The notes under the pieces: model-generated
Databases searched by the model: none
Told to the model about the DNA's origin: nothing
What the model saw: only the letters and a program-made list of their open reading frames with translations
Source: Boswellia sacra
Taxonomy: Eukaryota > Streptophyta > Magnoliopsida > Sapindales > Burseraceae
DNA length: 64,000 nt
Reading direction: 5' to 3'
Assembly (NCBI GenBank): GCA_013180625.2
Contig: SNVD02016215.1
Span: forward strand, 61,361-125,360
Shown here: one piece after another, positions 22,693 through 37,800 of the stretch
Position numbering within the stretch: the first letter of the stretch is position 1
Layout: every line of letters starts with the position of its first letter
Position numbers and translations under genes: made by a program

Positions 22693-25079
22693 TTAGGGAC
22701 ATTCTCCATGCACCTGTTTCATCATTTCTATTGGCTCAATTTGACTTCCACTGGTCTCCAATCCCTCTGCCTCGCCTATTGCAACGTTGCCACTAGTCTA
22801 GGATCCCTTTAACGCCTAAATCCTGTGGTGCATAATCATTATGACTCAGATTCATTTTCAGTGAGATAATGCAATGGTTTGGCAACAAATTCTTCTTTTT
22901 GTAGCTACACTTTTTTTGTGTGGTTGTAGGACTCTAAGGTAACATTTGTAGTATACTAACAACAATTTCATGAAATATAATTAAACCATTGAATAGATCT
23001 ACGTCTACCATTAGATTATAAATAAAGGCATTGAAGGCTGATTCTATTCGGCTCCCACTTTTCATCTCATGATACTCTATCTCTACTTTAGTAAGGATAA
23101 AATTGTAATAAAAAGATTTATTCATTTTTTTATTATCAAATAAACCTAATAGAATCAAATAGAAATTTGAAGATTTTATTACACATTTATGTTGCTCAAT
23201 ATTAAGACATATTGTATTATTAATTTCTTTCCTTTTCAAACACTAGAGTTTAGGGTTTATTTCCTTAAAAAAAATGATTAATTACCAAATCAAACCATAG
23301 TTGTATTAAAACTTTTATATTCCATGTTTATTCAATTTAAAGAAATAATTTTAGTGGAAACCTTTTTTTTTTCTACATATTGATGGCGTGATTCTTAGAT
23401 GTTGAAGATAAATAAGGACAATTTTAATTTTATAATTTTTTTAATGAAGAAGAGAGATCATTATAATGATACAATTTCAATTTAATAACCTTCCTAACTT
23501 CGAGATTGATGTATCAATTTTTTTTTAAAAAAAGTTGTTATTGAAATAGATACATAGAGAACTAGTGAAATCTGTAAATTCATAATCTTTTTTTAGACAT
23601 TGTAAGATATGCAAATTTTGATACGAAATAAGAGATAGTATGGGTTATATGGAAAAGTCATAATAATATAGATAGAAATCAAGATATTTAAATAGTAAAT
23701 ATAAAAATGAAGAATACATAGAAATAATAGATTTCCCAGTTGCATTACTAAATAACTGAATAAATTTTTTTAAGTATATTTTTGTTAAATTTTTATCCTC
23801 ATTTAAATTTAAAATAGGTATGATGAGATAAAAATTGGGGGCTGAATAGATTATCTCATAAATAAAAATTTCTAAATTGTCATTATCATATATTATTAAA
23901 TGACAAATGAAAACTTACTAAATCTAATATTCATATTCTATCTACATTATCAAACCCCAATCGATAACTCCCGAAATTGTAATACATCGTAATATTAATG
24001 ACAATTTCTTGTTTTATAATATTAATTAAGCAATCATTAGATCACGAATGAAAGCTTCCTAAATCGCCCATATTATTGACTAGCAAATCATTTATTTTTA
24101 ATTTTTAACATATCATTAATTTTTATTTTATAAAAAACCGGATCTTGGACTAGGTCCCCAGGCATGCCCGTAGACGTGGGATGGAGCCCAGTTTCTAACA
24201 CTCCCGGGTGGGCAAACCTAAACCTGATAACCTGGGTACAGGCCAGGCTCGGCACGATGATATCGCCAGTGTTTGTGTATTTTTATCTGAAGTTTAACTC
24301 GCCAAAATAATGGCTAGGGTTGGCATGAGTAGACCCAATGGATTTGTATGTCGATGTTCCCTCCGACTCTTAGGTTCACCTATACGCATGAGGACCTATA
24401 CATAAAACCAACTAGAAAAATAATTTTTGATACGATACGGTAACACGACACGGAATTAGTGGGTTAAAAATAACACAATTATTAATTAGATAGTATTAGT
24501 ATTATGATACTTAACACTATTAACAAATACATCGAATCCGTATTTAAAGTATCCAATATGCCAATCCGTTTAATAACATAAATAGTTAATAATATCGTGT
24601 CGAGTACAAATAATCAAGAACCAAATTAACCTATCTAATAGCAAAGTGAATTTATCTTAATTATTTTTATATTAATAATTGTTAAATACATAGAATGTGA
24701 TTGGTTAGGCATATATGTGTTAAATAATTAAGTAGGTTATGTGAGTTAATATAATGTAGTTATAACGCGTTTAGTGAATATGTGACATGTTTATTAAACA
24801 GATTGTATCCGTGTTTTAAGTCTTGACACAAATAATTAAATGGGTTATATCTGTGTTAGCCAAAACACTAATTTATGTCCTAATACGACATGAGTACGAC
24901 TTTCAAACACGAATTGTCACCTTGAAACACAACCCAATACGGTTAATACTGGGCTACATCATGCATGATTAAGTTCTAATTGAAATTAATTATCGATTAC
25001 AAGGCAAATAGAAATTTGTAGTTTCAGGACAATATTGTAGATCGGAGTTCAGAAATATTACATATACCCCTTTATTAAA
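22336..25079. other. Gene-free AT-rich spacer with decayed repeats
   Basis: Contains a pure A run of about 32 bases (22659-22690), possibly the tail of an unidentified retroposon. A TGTTGACACCGAATTTTG string near 22465 looks like an LTR start without a partner. A GC-richer island at 24130-24300 (ccgtagacgtggg, cccgggtgggc) is unrecognised. No gene is supported. Confidence 0.4.
24420..24925. mobile_element. Degenerate hAT-like element resembling family 1
   Basis: The stretch contains scattered 'acacgacacgg', 'cgtgtcgag', 'gggttatatctgtgtta' and ends near 'acacgaattgtcacc', similar in composition and right-end sequence to 3028-3858. A matching left end and target duplication are not visible, so limits are rough. 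Confidence 0.3.
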
Positions 25080-25087
25080 AAAATAAA

Positions 25088-25812
25088 GGGTGCTATTTTC
25101 TGCGGCCCACCATCAATCTAAAGGCACCCCACTTTTTAGTAATTTTTTATAATTCTGAATTTATCCTTATATCAAAACCTCTAAATTTTTACAGCTCACC
25201 ATAAAACCCTAGTCTTTAAAAAAAGTTGCAGTAGTTTCTTTCTTTGCTTTTTTCATATTTTTCCTCATAAATAAAATATCAAATTCAAAGATAAAAAAAA
25301 ATCTAACTTTTACAATATAAATTTATAAACCTCATCAACAATGAAGTAAAGAAAAAATATCATGAAAAAAATTTTAAAGAAAAAAATCATGTAAGAAATT
25401 ATTAGTTTGATTGATACGGACACTTAGCCATCATTACTGCCGATCCAAGCACTACCACCATGGATAATTGTTCGAATTTTAATGAAATAAAAAAATTGAT
25501 TAAAAGAGAAAGATTAAAAATAAGAGGAAAAAAATACTTTAATTCAAGAGAAGATTTGGGAATTTATAAAAAAGATGAATTCTTCAATTAATCAGTTCTT
25601 TATTTTCTTTGCTCTTTCTCTATATATTTTTTCTTGCAAGAATATTTTCTATATTTTAATAAGAAGATGGGGTTTATATATTTTAAAAGAAAAATAAAAT
25701 AAGGTTATTTGTGGAATTTAAGGGGTGTTATAAGAAAAAAGTTACCTGTAATTGGTTAAATAAGAAATGGGGTTTCTTTAGTCTAATAGTGGGGGGCAAA
25801 TAGTATCGCTCA
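25088..25812. mobile_element. Small inverted-repeat element (MITE-like)
   Basis: The left end GGTGCTATTTTCTGCGGCCCACCATCAATCTAAAGGCACCCCAC aligns with the reverse complement of the right end (25760-25812: GATACTATTTGCCCCCCACTATTAGACTAAAGAAACCCCA). Possible duplicated flanks 'aaaataaa' are low-complexity. The interior is AT-rich, non-coding. Superfamily not determined. Confidence 0.45.
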
Positions 25813-28800
25813 AAATAAAAACCAAATGGATTGGGTATGACGAGGATGTGTTGTGTAGGCCCAATACAGAATGTGAATTAAACCCTTTTTAATTAACATG
25901 TCAAGTTTCTCGTGGAGGAGTTATAATTGTATTATCGTTTCAATCATTCATTTAAGCTTGAACTTTCAGAAACCTCGTTTAATGCAAACGTTCAACCACA
26001 ATTTACGACTCTAATATGCACCTTTAAGTCCTATGGCATATTTAGGCATTATTGAGATTATACCTGTTACCTAACTATTTATGCGCTTAAAATCAAGTTC
26101 ATTAAATTCCTCAAGATATCTGGCAACAACATTTTACACAAAAGAATAAAAAAGCGCAACAAACTGCAGAATATTTTCATAGGAAATTTCTCTACTACAA
26201 ATTTAAGGAAGAAAAAAAAAAGTGAAGTGTTATAGGGATAATTTTGATGGAAGATAAAGCAATAAAGCCGGTGAATGTTGGAGAAACAAAGCCTGAGCAG
26301 GGAAAGCAGTTAGTGATAGTATTGCCTTTCCTTTAGCAGGCAATACTTTTACACTATACTCTGACGCTTTGAATATCCCATGCACGGCCTCTCTCAGTAC
26401 TAACCAATTCTCATCAGCGGCATGCAGCGGCAGTGGCAGTGGCAGCAGCAGAAGCTGAAGTTAATTTCATTGACATAACTGATGAGGTCCCATTAGAAGG
26501 GCGGAACACATCCTGTCTTGTCTTTCCAGCTTTTAACCTTAGTTTGCTCTTTATGTCTCTTGCATGCACTTTATTACTTTAGTTTTACCACAATATATAC
26601 ATTGTCGCCATTTTAAGTGCTTGTTGTCTACGATTCGTACAGCAAAAGAGAAGCGCTTCCGCAGCGCTCCAAAACGCAAGTACTTAGTCCACTGGCTCTC
26701 TCTTTGTCAATGCTAGAATTGTAATTAGTTCCTCCAAGTACAGCCAACCAAATTATTTAAAGGGGGAGAGTCAATTGAAAGGGCAATGTTCAAGAATTCC
26801 ACCAGTTCAATCAAGTAGCAATTGTGCAACTTTTGGCCATTTCAATGAGGCTAAGTCATTAGGGTGTCTATTATGGGTTTAAATTTCTTTTGTCTTTTGA
26901 AGGGGGCTATAACGGGTTTAGGCTTATGGACATTGGGCTAAGAGCCCGATAATTAATTTCTAAGGATCATGCCAAAAGTGGTAAAAATGCCGTCAGATTC
27001 TCAACTCGACCAACCTAATTTCTTTTCCCCACCTATAATCCTTTGAGGTTCGTGAAGTGTAAAAAGAGTTGAGACCTAACCTAATAAAAATTACAAGGGT
27101 CTCAGTTTACCAAATTTCAGGTAAATTTGAAAATGTTCAATGTCGCTTTTTTAATCAATTTTCTCTGAGATTTACATACTTAAAAGTACTTTATTAATAT
27201 TGTTCTCCTTAATAAAACACTTTGGTCTACTTCAACCCAACATTACAAAATTGATATAAGAGAAAATGAACTTGACTATTTGGACATTCTTCTTGCAGTT
27301 CCAAATAACCCAGTTCATATTCCCTTAAAAAAAAAAAAAAAACATATTTTTCCTAGTTTCTTGTGAGAAAAAACTCTATAACACGGAAAATGGATCCAAA
27401 TCAACCCCACTTCAGTAGGCTAATCAAATGAATTATGTTTTTAATTCACATTCAAGGCATATTTTCCTTCACTTTGTAATGGATCAGTTTGATTGAACGA
27501 GACAAGCTTAAAGTGCAGTGTACCTCCCATGAGGTAATAAACTATATCATAATGCATCAAAGAGAAACAAACCCATCTTTTGACAGTTAAAAAGAGAAAA
27601 TTTGATGGAGCATACATAGAACAAGAAAGTTGAGAAACACATTGGTTAGGTATAAAGTTGATTCCCAAGGGTAGAAATGGGTCCACAAGGGTTTCAATTT
27701 GAGTGGACTCTTGGCTTTCCCTGTGGGATTTGGACGTGAAATGCTATATATCCTGTAGGCAATTGGGTATGGACGTCAATAATTCAGTGGCACATGCACT
27801 TAGCTAGAAGCTTGCCTTCCAATTCCTTCAATTTCTTCTTTCACTAGTGAGTAGTTCCGGGTACTATACTCATTGAAAACGTTATTAGCTACCTATGCAC
27901 TAATGATCTTTTCGGCTTTCGAATGGTCCCAGCAGGCCCCAATTCTATCTAATCAAACATTGTAATTAACCTGTATTATGTCCTTTCAGCGGTACCCTTT
28001 GCATTGACTTATTTGCTAATATGGTTTGTCATGTTTTTAATTACTATTCTTTGATTAAAGAGGTTGTTAATTAGTCTTTCAAAAAGATATTTATTTGTAT
28101 ATGCCTAGTCACTTCAAGCACTACTTTTAGGGCATCAAATTCTCACCTAATTTACTGTAAAGATCCCTTTTACTAAGCAAAAATCTATCAGTGATTGTGA
28201 ACATTTCCTGAAATTCCTCTACAAGGTCTTAGTTATAATAATGAAAGCTTGAACTTACCATCCTGGAAAGAGAGATCAACAACCCAAAGCAGGAATAATA
28301 TATATAGGCTCTCAAGCATATTAAATTTGGTCTCTGGCTAGCTGGTTGTACAGAATTTAGGAGAAACTAAATCAAACCCCCTCTTTTTTCTTCTATATTT
28401 TATGAGGAATTTTTATCGTTTATAAGAGATCTTATCAATTAAGTTAGTAGGAATCCGTTGTATAAATAATTATATTCCATCTAAATGATGAATGAATACA
28501 ATTTAATTTTTGTTGTGAGGGGTTTTCCTAAGAAATTATGATTTGAGTGAATGGAACTGTGGAAGCATAAATTCCAGGAGACAAAAAAGGTTTCTGCTAC
28601 AATTCATGTTTCCTTATCGTTTCCACAAAAATCTGTGACTTCTCTCAATTGAGTGAACAGCTCTATAAAGATTCAAATCACTAGTAAATGACAGCTTGAT
28701 GGTTCATAATAAAAAAATTGACTTGTTTAGTTGTTACACTCAATAATTTTACAACAAATCCTATTTAGAATGGGAAATCAAGCACAACATCTTTGATTGC

Positions 28801-31800
28801 ACTGACAAATATTTCTGATAGAAAAAACGTCTAAAACTAATAATAATCTTAAATTGTTTCTCTTTTTAGGTGCCCACTTGCATGATCGATAATAATCTTG
28901 AGGTACAAGAGTACCCCAAGTTGCCTCCATTATAAAACATCACAAATTCACACAATCTCAAAATATATATGTTCCTACAATAATAGATGTCTCTCCTTTT
29001 GTCATTATCAAAACATCGTTTTCTTGAAGAAGTTTTTGTTTCACTGACAAAGCTTTTCTTTCTTCTTTTTTTTTTTTCCTTTTTCCTGCTTTTCTCTGTG
29101 TATGATCTTTGATCGATCTTCTTCAAGCTACCAATCACATGTCTTGCATATGCAAAGGGCCAGTGCTTGTTCCTAGATTAAATCATTTGAAATTTCTTTT
29201 TGATGGGTGATAATTTAGCATATGTTACCACTGCTTTCTCCAAATTTGTTTTTGCTTTTGTTTTTCTCGTTCGGGTTAATTTACTTACCCTAGTTTCACC
29301 CTCATCTTTACTTTATCCAAAAAAAGAAAAGCATAAAAAATCCAATCAAATCAAACCCTTGTTCATGGACTTGATATATACAAGATAATTAAGTTCTTTT
29401 ATCTCATTTTGTAAATAAAATTAGAGATGTAAAGTGGGTCAAATTAATTAATCATATCGATCGATCCGACACTGAAATTAATAAAGGTTTAATTCAATGT
29501 ATTTTATATTTAGAAACAAAACTTTAATGGTTGGAAGTTGGAGTTATATATAACTTAAATGACCAAAAGAAGTTATTCTTGCGGATTAAATAAATAACGT
29601 AATGAAGAAATATGAAATGCTTGTTTTATACCAAACGGAATAAACATGTTTGATGAGATGAGTAATATTTTCTCTATAACATATTATTCTTGAGAATGTC
29701 AAAATCATTTTGCCATGTTTATGAAGAAATATTGCAAGCAATTTGAGTGTTTTCAACGCTTTTCTCTGCAATCATTTCTCAAAAACTTTATATTTCCACA
29801 TTGCACCCATATCATGCTCCCTATCCCTAGAACATAGTAACTTTTTACCTAAATAATATGGATATAATGTAAACACAGCTAAGTAAAACCATAAAATAAA
29901 TTTAATGCAATTTATTAAAACAAAAGGTTACGGGTTTTTACCAACTAAAAAAAATATAAATCCAATATATACCTTAAAAAGAAGAAAAAAGAAATCAACG
30001 TTATAAAAGAAAGGGTAGCCTTAAAGAAATTGTTAATTCCCTGAAAACGGGTATTGTTCATTGAAAATCATATTAAACGATTAAAAATTATTGAATAGAA
30101 TGTTAAAATCGTTTGAAGAATGAAATTGCACAGCCTTCAAAGAATACGATAAAATTTTTTATGTGTTAATATGTCTCTTTAGAAAACATCTTAGCACTAC
30201 CTTAAAATAATTTAAGATATTAAGAATGATCAATTTTATAATTGTTATTAACTTTCGCTTTAGGGGGAATTGATAAATAAACCAAGTTAGAGGAGGTGTT
30301 TGGAAAATAATGATTCGCTAGAAAAATTTAGATATTATACAACATCTAATAGACTTATAAATGTTTTTTTTTTTTTAATATTTAACACTCGACAGTTAGA
30401 TCGGTTTTGTGTTTCTTTTATCTCTCGACAAGTGAATCATCAGTGCTCGAGATTTATCTACCTGTCGGTCTCTAACACAACACTCAACAACAAAAACGGC
30501 TTGTTGATTTATGATCATGACATCTAGAAGGACTTGTTGGTCTTTCTAACAATTGTTTCTTTATTTGAATAGAACTTGTAAATTTGAAATTTAAAAACTG
30601 CATAGAATGGTATATAAGCCTAGACGGAACTTATTGTGAGATGATCAAGTGAAGTAATAAAGGATGAGTGCTGAAAAGGTAAGTTGGTGAGGGGAAGACA
30701 GAGGTGTCTTTGCTTGAGAGTTGTGACGCACAGCTAGCTGCCTCAATAAGGCCTGAAAGCTGCAAAGCAGAACCAGAACTAAAACTAAAAGGCCCACTTT
30801 AGACAAAACGTCATATGCATGGCCATGGCCATCTCATCCCATGTCATTACCCCTACAATCAAAACTGGGTTTGCGTGCTGTGCTACTTTGACAAAAAGGA
30901 TAAAGTAATCTCAATTCGAAAATAATTATTCCTTAATTCTCCAAACACCCTCAAATTTTCATTATCACAACTACCCCTATAGTCTCATAAATAGTGAAAC
31001 CATTTTTTTTTGTCATTAATATTTCGATATTTACTTAAAGATATCCAAAAAAAATATGACATAATTATATGATTGAAAAGAGACTTGAAAAGAGAGAGAG
31101 AGAATAAATAAAAAATGCCCAAAATATATCCAATGAGTTGGTATCTTTCATATGTATAAGTAATAGAAATCAAATAATGATCTCAACATATACAACTTAT
31201 AGCAAATTACATGATGTAAAGCATTTATTATGATGGTGATATAAGATATCCATAGATGAACCCAATTAAATTCTTATATTGAGCACGTAATATATGGCTT
31301 ATCTCATCGTATCATCAAAAGAATGGACACTAGTTTTCGAGACATAATAATTTTTTATTGTCATTATCTTTAACTTTCATTAAATAATGCTTTAAGGCTA
31401 TTTGGGTCAAAACAGTTTAGTGATTATTTAGTTAAGTTTGAAAATTAATGAAAAGGGGTGTAATAAATACCTAATAAAATTATACGAGGGTAGTTGATAA
31501 AACAAAAACATAGAAGGGCCTTGCAAGAAAGCCGTAAATATATACAATAAAAGCAATAATTTTTTTGTTTAAAGCAAAATAGTGAAGAGGAGGACAAAAA
31601 GGGGACGGGCCCCAAGCATGGAAGATTTATATAAAGTGGTCATACACATAGATATATACATATGTACACATAATGCATACGATCCCTAACATGCACACAT
31701 GGGAACCAACAATATGAATTCCACTATGGAACAAATAATGATTCATGATCATCATAACTACACAACACAATCTTTTTGTCATTTGCTAGTAAAGGTCAAC

Positions 31801-34800
31801 TTTCATCAACTACTATTCTATCTTTAGACATTTGGAGATGAAGCGAGCAACCAAGGACAACCCACCCTTTACTTTTTCTATATATATTTACCTCATCCGT
31901 TGCTTTCTACTTTATAGTTGTCTCAAAATTATGTTGTCTCTCACTTTCTCACCTAATGTAATTTCATGCCTTAAAAGTCATCTTCTTCTGTAATTTTTGT
32001 TCAAATTTTGGGTAACCCGATAGTGAATATATAACACACAGTCTCTTGAATTAATTCTATGATACATAAAGAAATCCAAAAACACACCTTTGGGATATTT
32101 GTTTCCAAAATGGTCTCGAATATTTACGGACGAAAAAAACTGTAATTGTTTTACACTATTTTTATTTTTGGAGAAAAAAAAAAAGAAAAGATATATGTTA
32201 TATCGTAAGGACATCCTTAAAGATTTCTTATGTCAAACTGTTAGTACTTTTTCAAAATTCAACGTAATGAATTGCTTGAATTATTCTCCAACATTTTTTC
32301 TTAACATATGAAAAATGTAGTTTCACCACTTTGATGTTATTGTAGGTTGTAACTATTTATATGTAAATATAACAAAAAGATATGTTAATAAATGTTTTTT
32401 TTGCCTTGCTTGGTGACGCGGGGACATTAATTATTTGGCACTAAATTGCGTCTATATAGCAAAAATGTTCTCTATATCAACTCCCTCAAGTCCCAAGGGT
32501 CGACCCCATTCATAAGGGTGATATAAATAAACCCAATATTTGATGCGTCTAATAAAGAGTGTACCCCATAGGCCATATTGGATTGTGAATGATAAAAATT
32601 TTAAATCAATTTGATATCTTATTAAAATGGTTAGTATAGAAAAAATCACTTATCGATTGTATATCCCTTATCTATGATCTTACATCAGTTAATTTTTTCA
32701 CATCAATTTCTTCGAGTTATCTACTTTTTATTTATAAGTTATTCGTTTTTTTAAGTTGACTAGTCTTTGAGAAAGCAACTCACATTTTAAGCGTTTTGCG
32801 ATAAATAACTTATGATACTGCCAGATTGTTTAGAGAACTTTAATGAATCTACTCTTCTGTGTACATTTTTTTCCACATGGAAAGTGATATACAGCCTGTA
32901 TATATATACAAATCACAGTGTTGCATATACATGAGTTGTGCTACTGTACGAAATCCTTAATTAATAAATTGATCACAACTTAATAAACTTTATTTACATT
33001 AATCGTATGAATATGAAGACCTTACAAGGCTTGATAATAATCAAGAAGATAGCTATAGCTAAAGCTAGAATGCGTACAGACAATATATCATTAGTACATT
33101 TTTAAGGTCCCAAAACTAGGATAATTAAGGATGAAACAGGCTGCGGATCGAAACCGCCCAAGATTATGAGTTATTATATAACTTCTTCAATTTGTCGTTA
33201 TATATTAATGGAACGAATAGTTTTCTTAATATTCTAATTAAAAGACTTAGCTTCATTTGTGCATGCTTGCTACCGTTAAGGATACCTTGTTATTAAAAGC
33301 AATTGAAGACTTTTCTCTGATTCTTCGCAGTTGGATTCCCACTACACCGAATGAACAATTAACAATAATACAAATATGCTTAGAGTAGTGTGGCATTGAT
33401 CACTCAATCACTTTTAAAATCAAAAGCCCAGCCAGAAGGTGTTTAAGCAACTTCCATGAACCATTTTGAATAGAAAATTGATGAATCCTACCACATTATC
33501 AGTTGAACTAACTGTATGGTAGGTAGCTGTCGTTGTTTCCATGGCAATTGGCTATTCATTCAAGGGGACATTTAGCAGGAAGTTAATGAATCATACTTTG
33601 ACAATAAATTTTTAAAAATTTTCAGATCTTGACAAATCAGTGAAAATGGGATGGAAATAATGTGGATACTTTCGTGATATACTATTTGCATTGTTGAATG
33701 TGGGAGCTGGTGTATGCGATTAGAGTGGTGTAGTTTAGTTTTATTATTAAGGTCTTGAGGGTTTTCCAACTAAGGTGATGATATTATATATTTTGTTTCT
33801 TTGTGTAAGGAGTTAGACCATGGTGGGGGCCTTGCTTGAGGCATGCATAGAAGCTCAGTCTCAGGCATGGCTCACTCTTTAGCTGCAACCTGGAAAAATT
33901 AGAATATTCTTCTTTGCTTATTGTTTGCAACAAGGAATATCTCATCTTCCTGTAAGCAACTTCAGGAGACCATCAAGATCGAATTTCTTCTATATTGGTG
34001 GCCAATATGCTGTGTTAGATATATATATATATCTCTCTAATGGGTATTTTTAAGATTAAAGTAAATAAAAGTTGAGGTGAGAGTTTGATTGGTGATCAGA
34101 ATGTAATATTTCAAGTATATTATTTCGCACTTTTCCTGCAGGGAGAAAAAGAAGAATTAATGCTCCAATCCATCATTTATCGAAGAGTCGAAAATGTCGT
34201 TGATCGGATCAATAAAGCAATTTATACTGCAAATAGTATGTAATCATTTTCGTAGTAATTTACTATACAAAGAAATTTTCTTCTGTAGATGACATAGAAG
34301 GGAAATTTTAATCATTTACTTGAGAAGTGAGATGTACCTTAGGTTTAGGCATTCCTGTAACTGACATGAAAGCAGTTTCATTTTCTACATCAAACTTTTT
34401 GCAATTTTTTTTTTTGGCTTTAACTTTTTACAATATGCGAAGCAAGGCATGATGGGTTGTCAATTTTGTTGGTAGATTTGGCAAATAAATCCAATTTGTG
34501 TTGCCTCTAGCTACATGCTTAGGCTGTCAATATTTACTGGGTATAGTTTTGCCAACAAATCAAATCTTTGTTACAAGATTTTCCACTTCCTACTACTGTT
34601 AGGATTTGACATTAATATTGATACCCAGATATTCCTTCGAAAAAAGAAAAAGAAAGAAAAAGATGAAAGAATCACCGAAGCTAAAAAGTTGCCAATAAAT
34701 TATATAAGCCTATATTACTTTATAAAATTTAAAATTATTAAAAACCCTTTCATAAGATAATTAATTTTGGAAAGTTCAGCTTAAAAGATAGTAGTGTAAA

Positions 34801-37800
34801 TTGGAGGAGTTAGCAGACAAGTGTAGTGGATTGCTGGGGTGGGCATAGGACAATCAAGCTAGGAAAAGGCAAGTTTGATTCAAATCTTCCTGGATTTTGA
34901 TTTGATATTCTTTCATTAGAGCTTCGCGCATCATTGTATACTCTTTTAATTAAAAGTACTGTTAGCAAGAAGCAAGTCGTAACTAGCTAGCCTAGGCCTT
35001 TTATGTGTCCAAATGCTAATACACACATTCATAACAAGCACAAAGCACGAGGTTATGAATGACTTGGTTACGCGACATTAAGGTATATATTTCCTCCTAG
35101 GCTAATACAATATTATTATTATTGATATGATCAGATTATATATATATATATATCCAATAATAACATTCATAATGTAATTAACTTCAATTTGTAATATTGT
35201 TTATTTATTTAATAACATTGCCATGTTGATAACATAAAAATTTTCTTGCTATCTTATGATAGGAAAAGCAAGCTATGTAAAGTTATCATTTTCAAAATCA
35301 CATGAAACGATTAATGGTTTACATGATTTACCTAATCATCTATGCATAACACATTCAAAGGATAAGGCAAGACAAACACACTTCATTAAGAAAGTTTGGT
35401 GGCTCAGGCCAATCTCCGAGTATCGGACACTATTCAATTAGATAGTAATTAAACGAACCATTAAGTACAAAATTTTTGACTTAGTTTGTATATACATTAC
35501 TATCATAAACCATATTCATCTATATGTTAATATTTTCTATATATATATATATATTATATTTTAAGAAAAAGAGATATTTTATATAAAAATATAAGTTTTG
35601 AATTCTTAATTAAATGGATGTGTCAAGATGAAGAATGGAAGTATGAAGGGTAAAAAGTGTAAAGAAATTTATAGTTTAATTAATTAATTAATAAGAAGTT
35701 AACTAAAGAATTTAACGTTTGTTACTAAAAACAAGGGTCGGGACACAGGGTGATAGAGTAGGATCCCTGATGTGAACCCAAATGGGTCCATTGGGTTAGA
35801 AAATAATGGTCGTGAGCAGGCCTCAATTCCACCGAAATTAATTAATTAAATTTTGTAATGAAAGTCATACCTTCAAATTGAGGAGTAGAGGTGACGAGAG
35901 TCTAAGATGATGGGCCCTCCTTCTTCCGAACCTATTTTTCATTTCACAGTTTTCCATAGCCCCCCCATTTTTATATTTTAATTGATCTTATTTATTAACA
36001 AAAATAAACAGTGATTGATATTAATATTAAATCAATTGTTGACCTTTTTCATCACATGTCTAGGAATTGCCCTACCATGCCATGTATCTCATATCATCTC
36101 ATTTCCCTCTTTAATTACTCAATTTCCGCGGCTCGAGAGATTGGCAAACTTTACTAGAATGTTTTGTGGCCGAGTTGATTCTTTATTATTTACAGTACTA
36201 CTTTTTTTTTGTGAATTATTATATGTATATGCTCTTTAATTTCCAAGAAAAATAAATTAATTAATATTATTTGCTTAGATGAATGAATGGTACTTTTTGA
36301 GACGTTTGAGATCCGTGAAGAAAAGTTATAAGTTATGAAGAAAATATGTCTAAAATTGGAATATACATAATATGGTGAGTTGTAAAAAGTTAATGAAGTA
36401 TTATTCATATAAAAGGATATTTTCAAAAACTCTAGATCTAAATTTTGAATGTTAAGTTCGCAATTTATTATAATTCTTTTAGTTTAGCTTTAAATGTATA
36501 ATATATAAGTTGTCATTTCTTTATGTATATATTTATAGAAAAAAAAGGAAGGAAAATCATTACGAGAACTTCTTTTTCTTATTTATTTATTAGAAAAACT
36601 ATGATGACAACTTGGCTTATTCTTCAATCTCAATACATTATATGGTTGAAAATCATTCAAATTCAATAAGACAAATCAAGAAATCTTCATGAATACCAAT
36701 TTGCTTCTCTAATATGTGATGGGTCCTTGATGTATGAAGAAAATAAAAAATAAAAAAAGAGAGATTGATGGGTCCAAAAATATTAACCAATTGTCTCAAA
36801 GATGGCAAGAAATTATTAATTGCAGCAACTCAATCACTTTTGACACTTGGGTAACCATTTAAAGGCCAACACAACCATCTTTGTAATCACAGCTATGGCA
36901 TAAGAATCATCACAACTTAAAAATTAAGATTTAAAGAGATCGTATAATAACAACTAAATTAAAATAATGATAATTAAGATTTTAAAAATTATAAAACAAT
37001 GCACACTTAACCACAAGAAAGACAATGGAAGGGCATAATGAGTCTCACATGCACCACCTTTTGAGTGGGCATTTGAGTGTTTTTGATTTACATTTCAATC
37101 CCTTCTTCCCTTCATCTCTCTTATGTGCCCATTGGAACAAGAATAGACTAATGAAATGGACCACCCATGGCTCTTTATAATAATAACCCTCAATGACAAT
37201 GAGAGAGAGAGAGAGCATTGGCCAATTGGGTTTCCTTTTTTGACTTGTGGAAAGTCATTTCTCACTTTCTCGCTATTTATTTGGTTTTTATTCTTTTAAA
37301 ATTATTTTATATGCCAATGAAATAGACTAGTTTCTTTTGAGCAACTTAGTTCAATTTCTTTATGGGAGTTCTGCCACCGACCCTCCTTAACTTTGCACCT
37401 AATCTTTAACGACCTCATTGGATGTTTATTCTGGTTTATGCGTTTCTAATCCCAACAATCTTGTTGGGTATTGTAATTTCTTTTTAGAGGATCAAAATTT
37501 TTTCTCCCGATTTGAGTTTACCAATATTCTTGTATTAAATTATAAATCTTGGTAACGACTTTATGTTACAAACGCTTTTAAATAACTCCACATCAATTGA
37601 TTTTTCGCTTTATTATTATTATTATTATTATTGTAATGAGCTTATTATTGTCTCATGTTACCATTATATCGGATAAATAAATATTTTATTGAATTAATAT
37701 GTTATATGAATAAGACTAATAATATTGTTGGCTCTTGAAAAAAATTGGATATGTTTACATCAATATACAATATTCTCACAACGAACTTTGAAAACGTTAT

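Noticed and set aside
22437..22709. 90-codon minus-strand frame with a long Phe run
   Set aside because: The Phe run is the 32-base A homopolymer; no domain is recognisable.
22934..23239. 101-codon minus-strand frame, considered as an organelle-derived insert
   Set aside because: AT-rich and open for length only; I could not match it to any chloroplast or mitochondrial gene I know.
26318..26345. Short perfect stem gtattgcct/aggcaatac considered as a microRNA hairpin
   Set aside because: The stem is only 9 bp, far too short for a plant microRNA precursor, and matches no known microRNA.
32452..32649. 65-codon minus-strand frame with a Trp/Tyr/Gly-rich end
   Set aside because: No family recognised, no splice context and no neighbours that support a gene.
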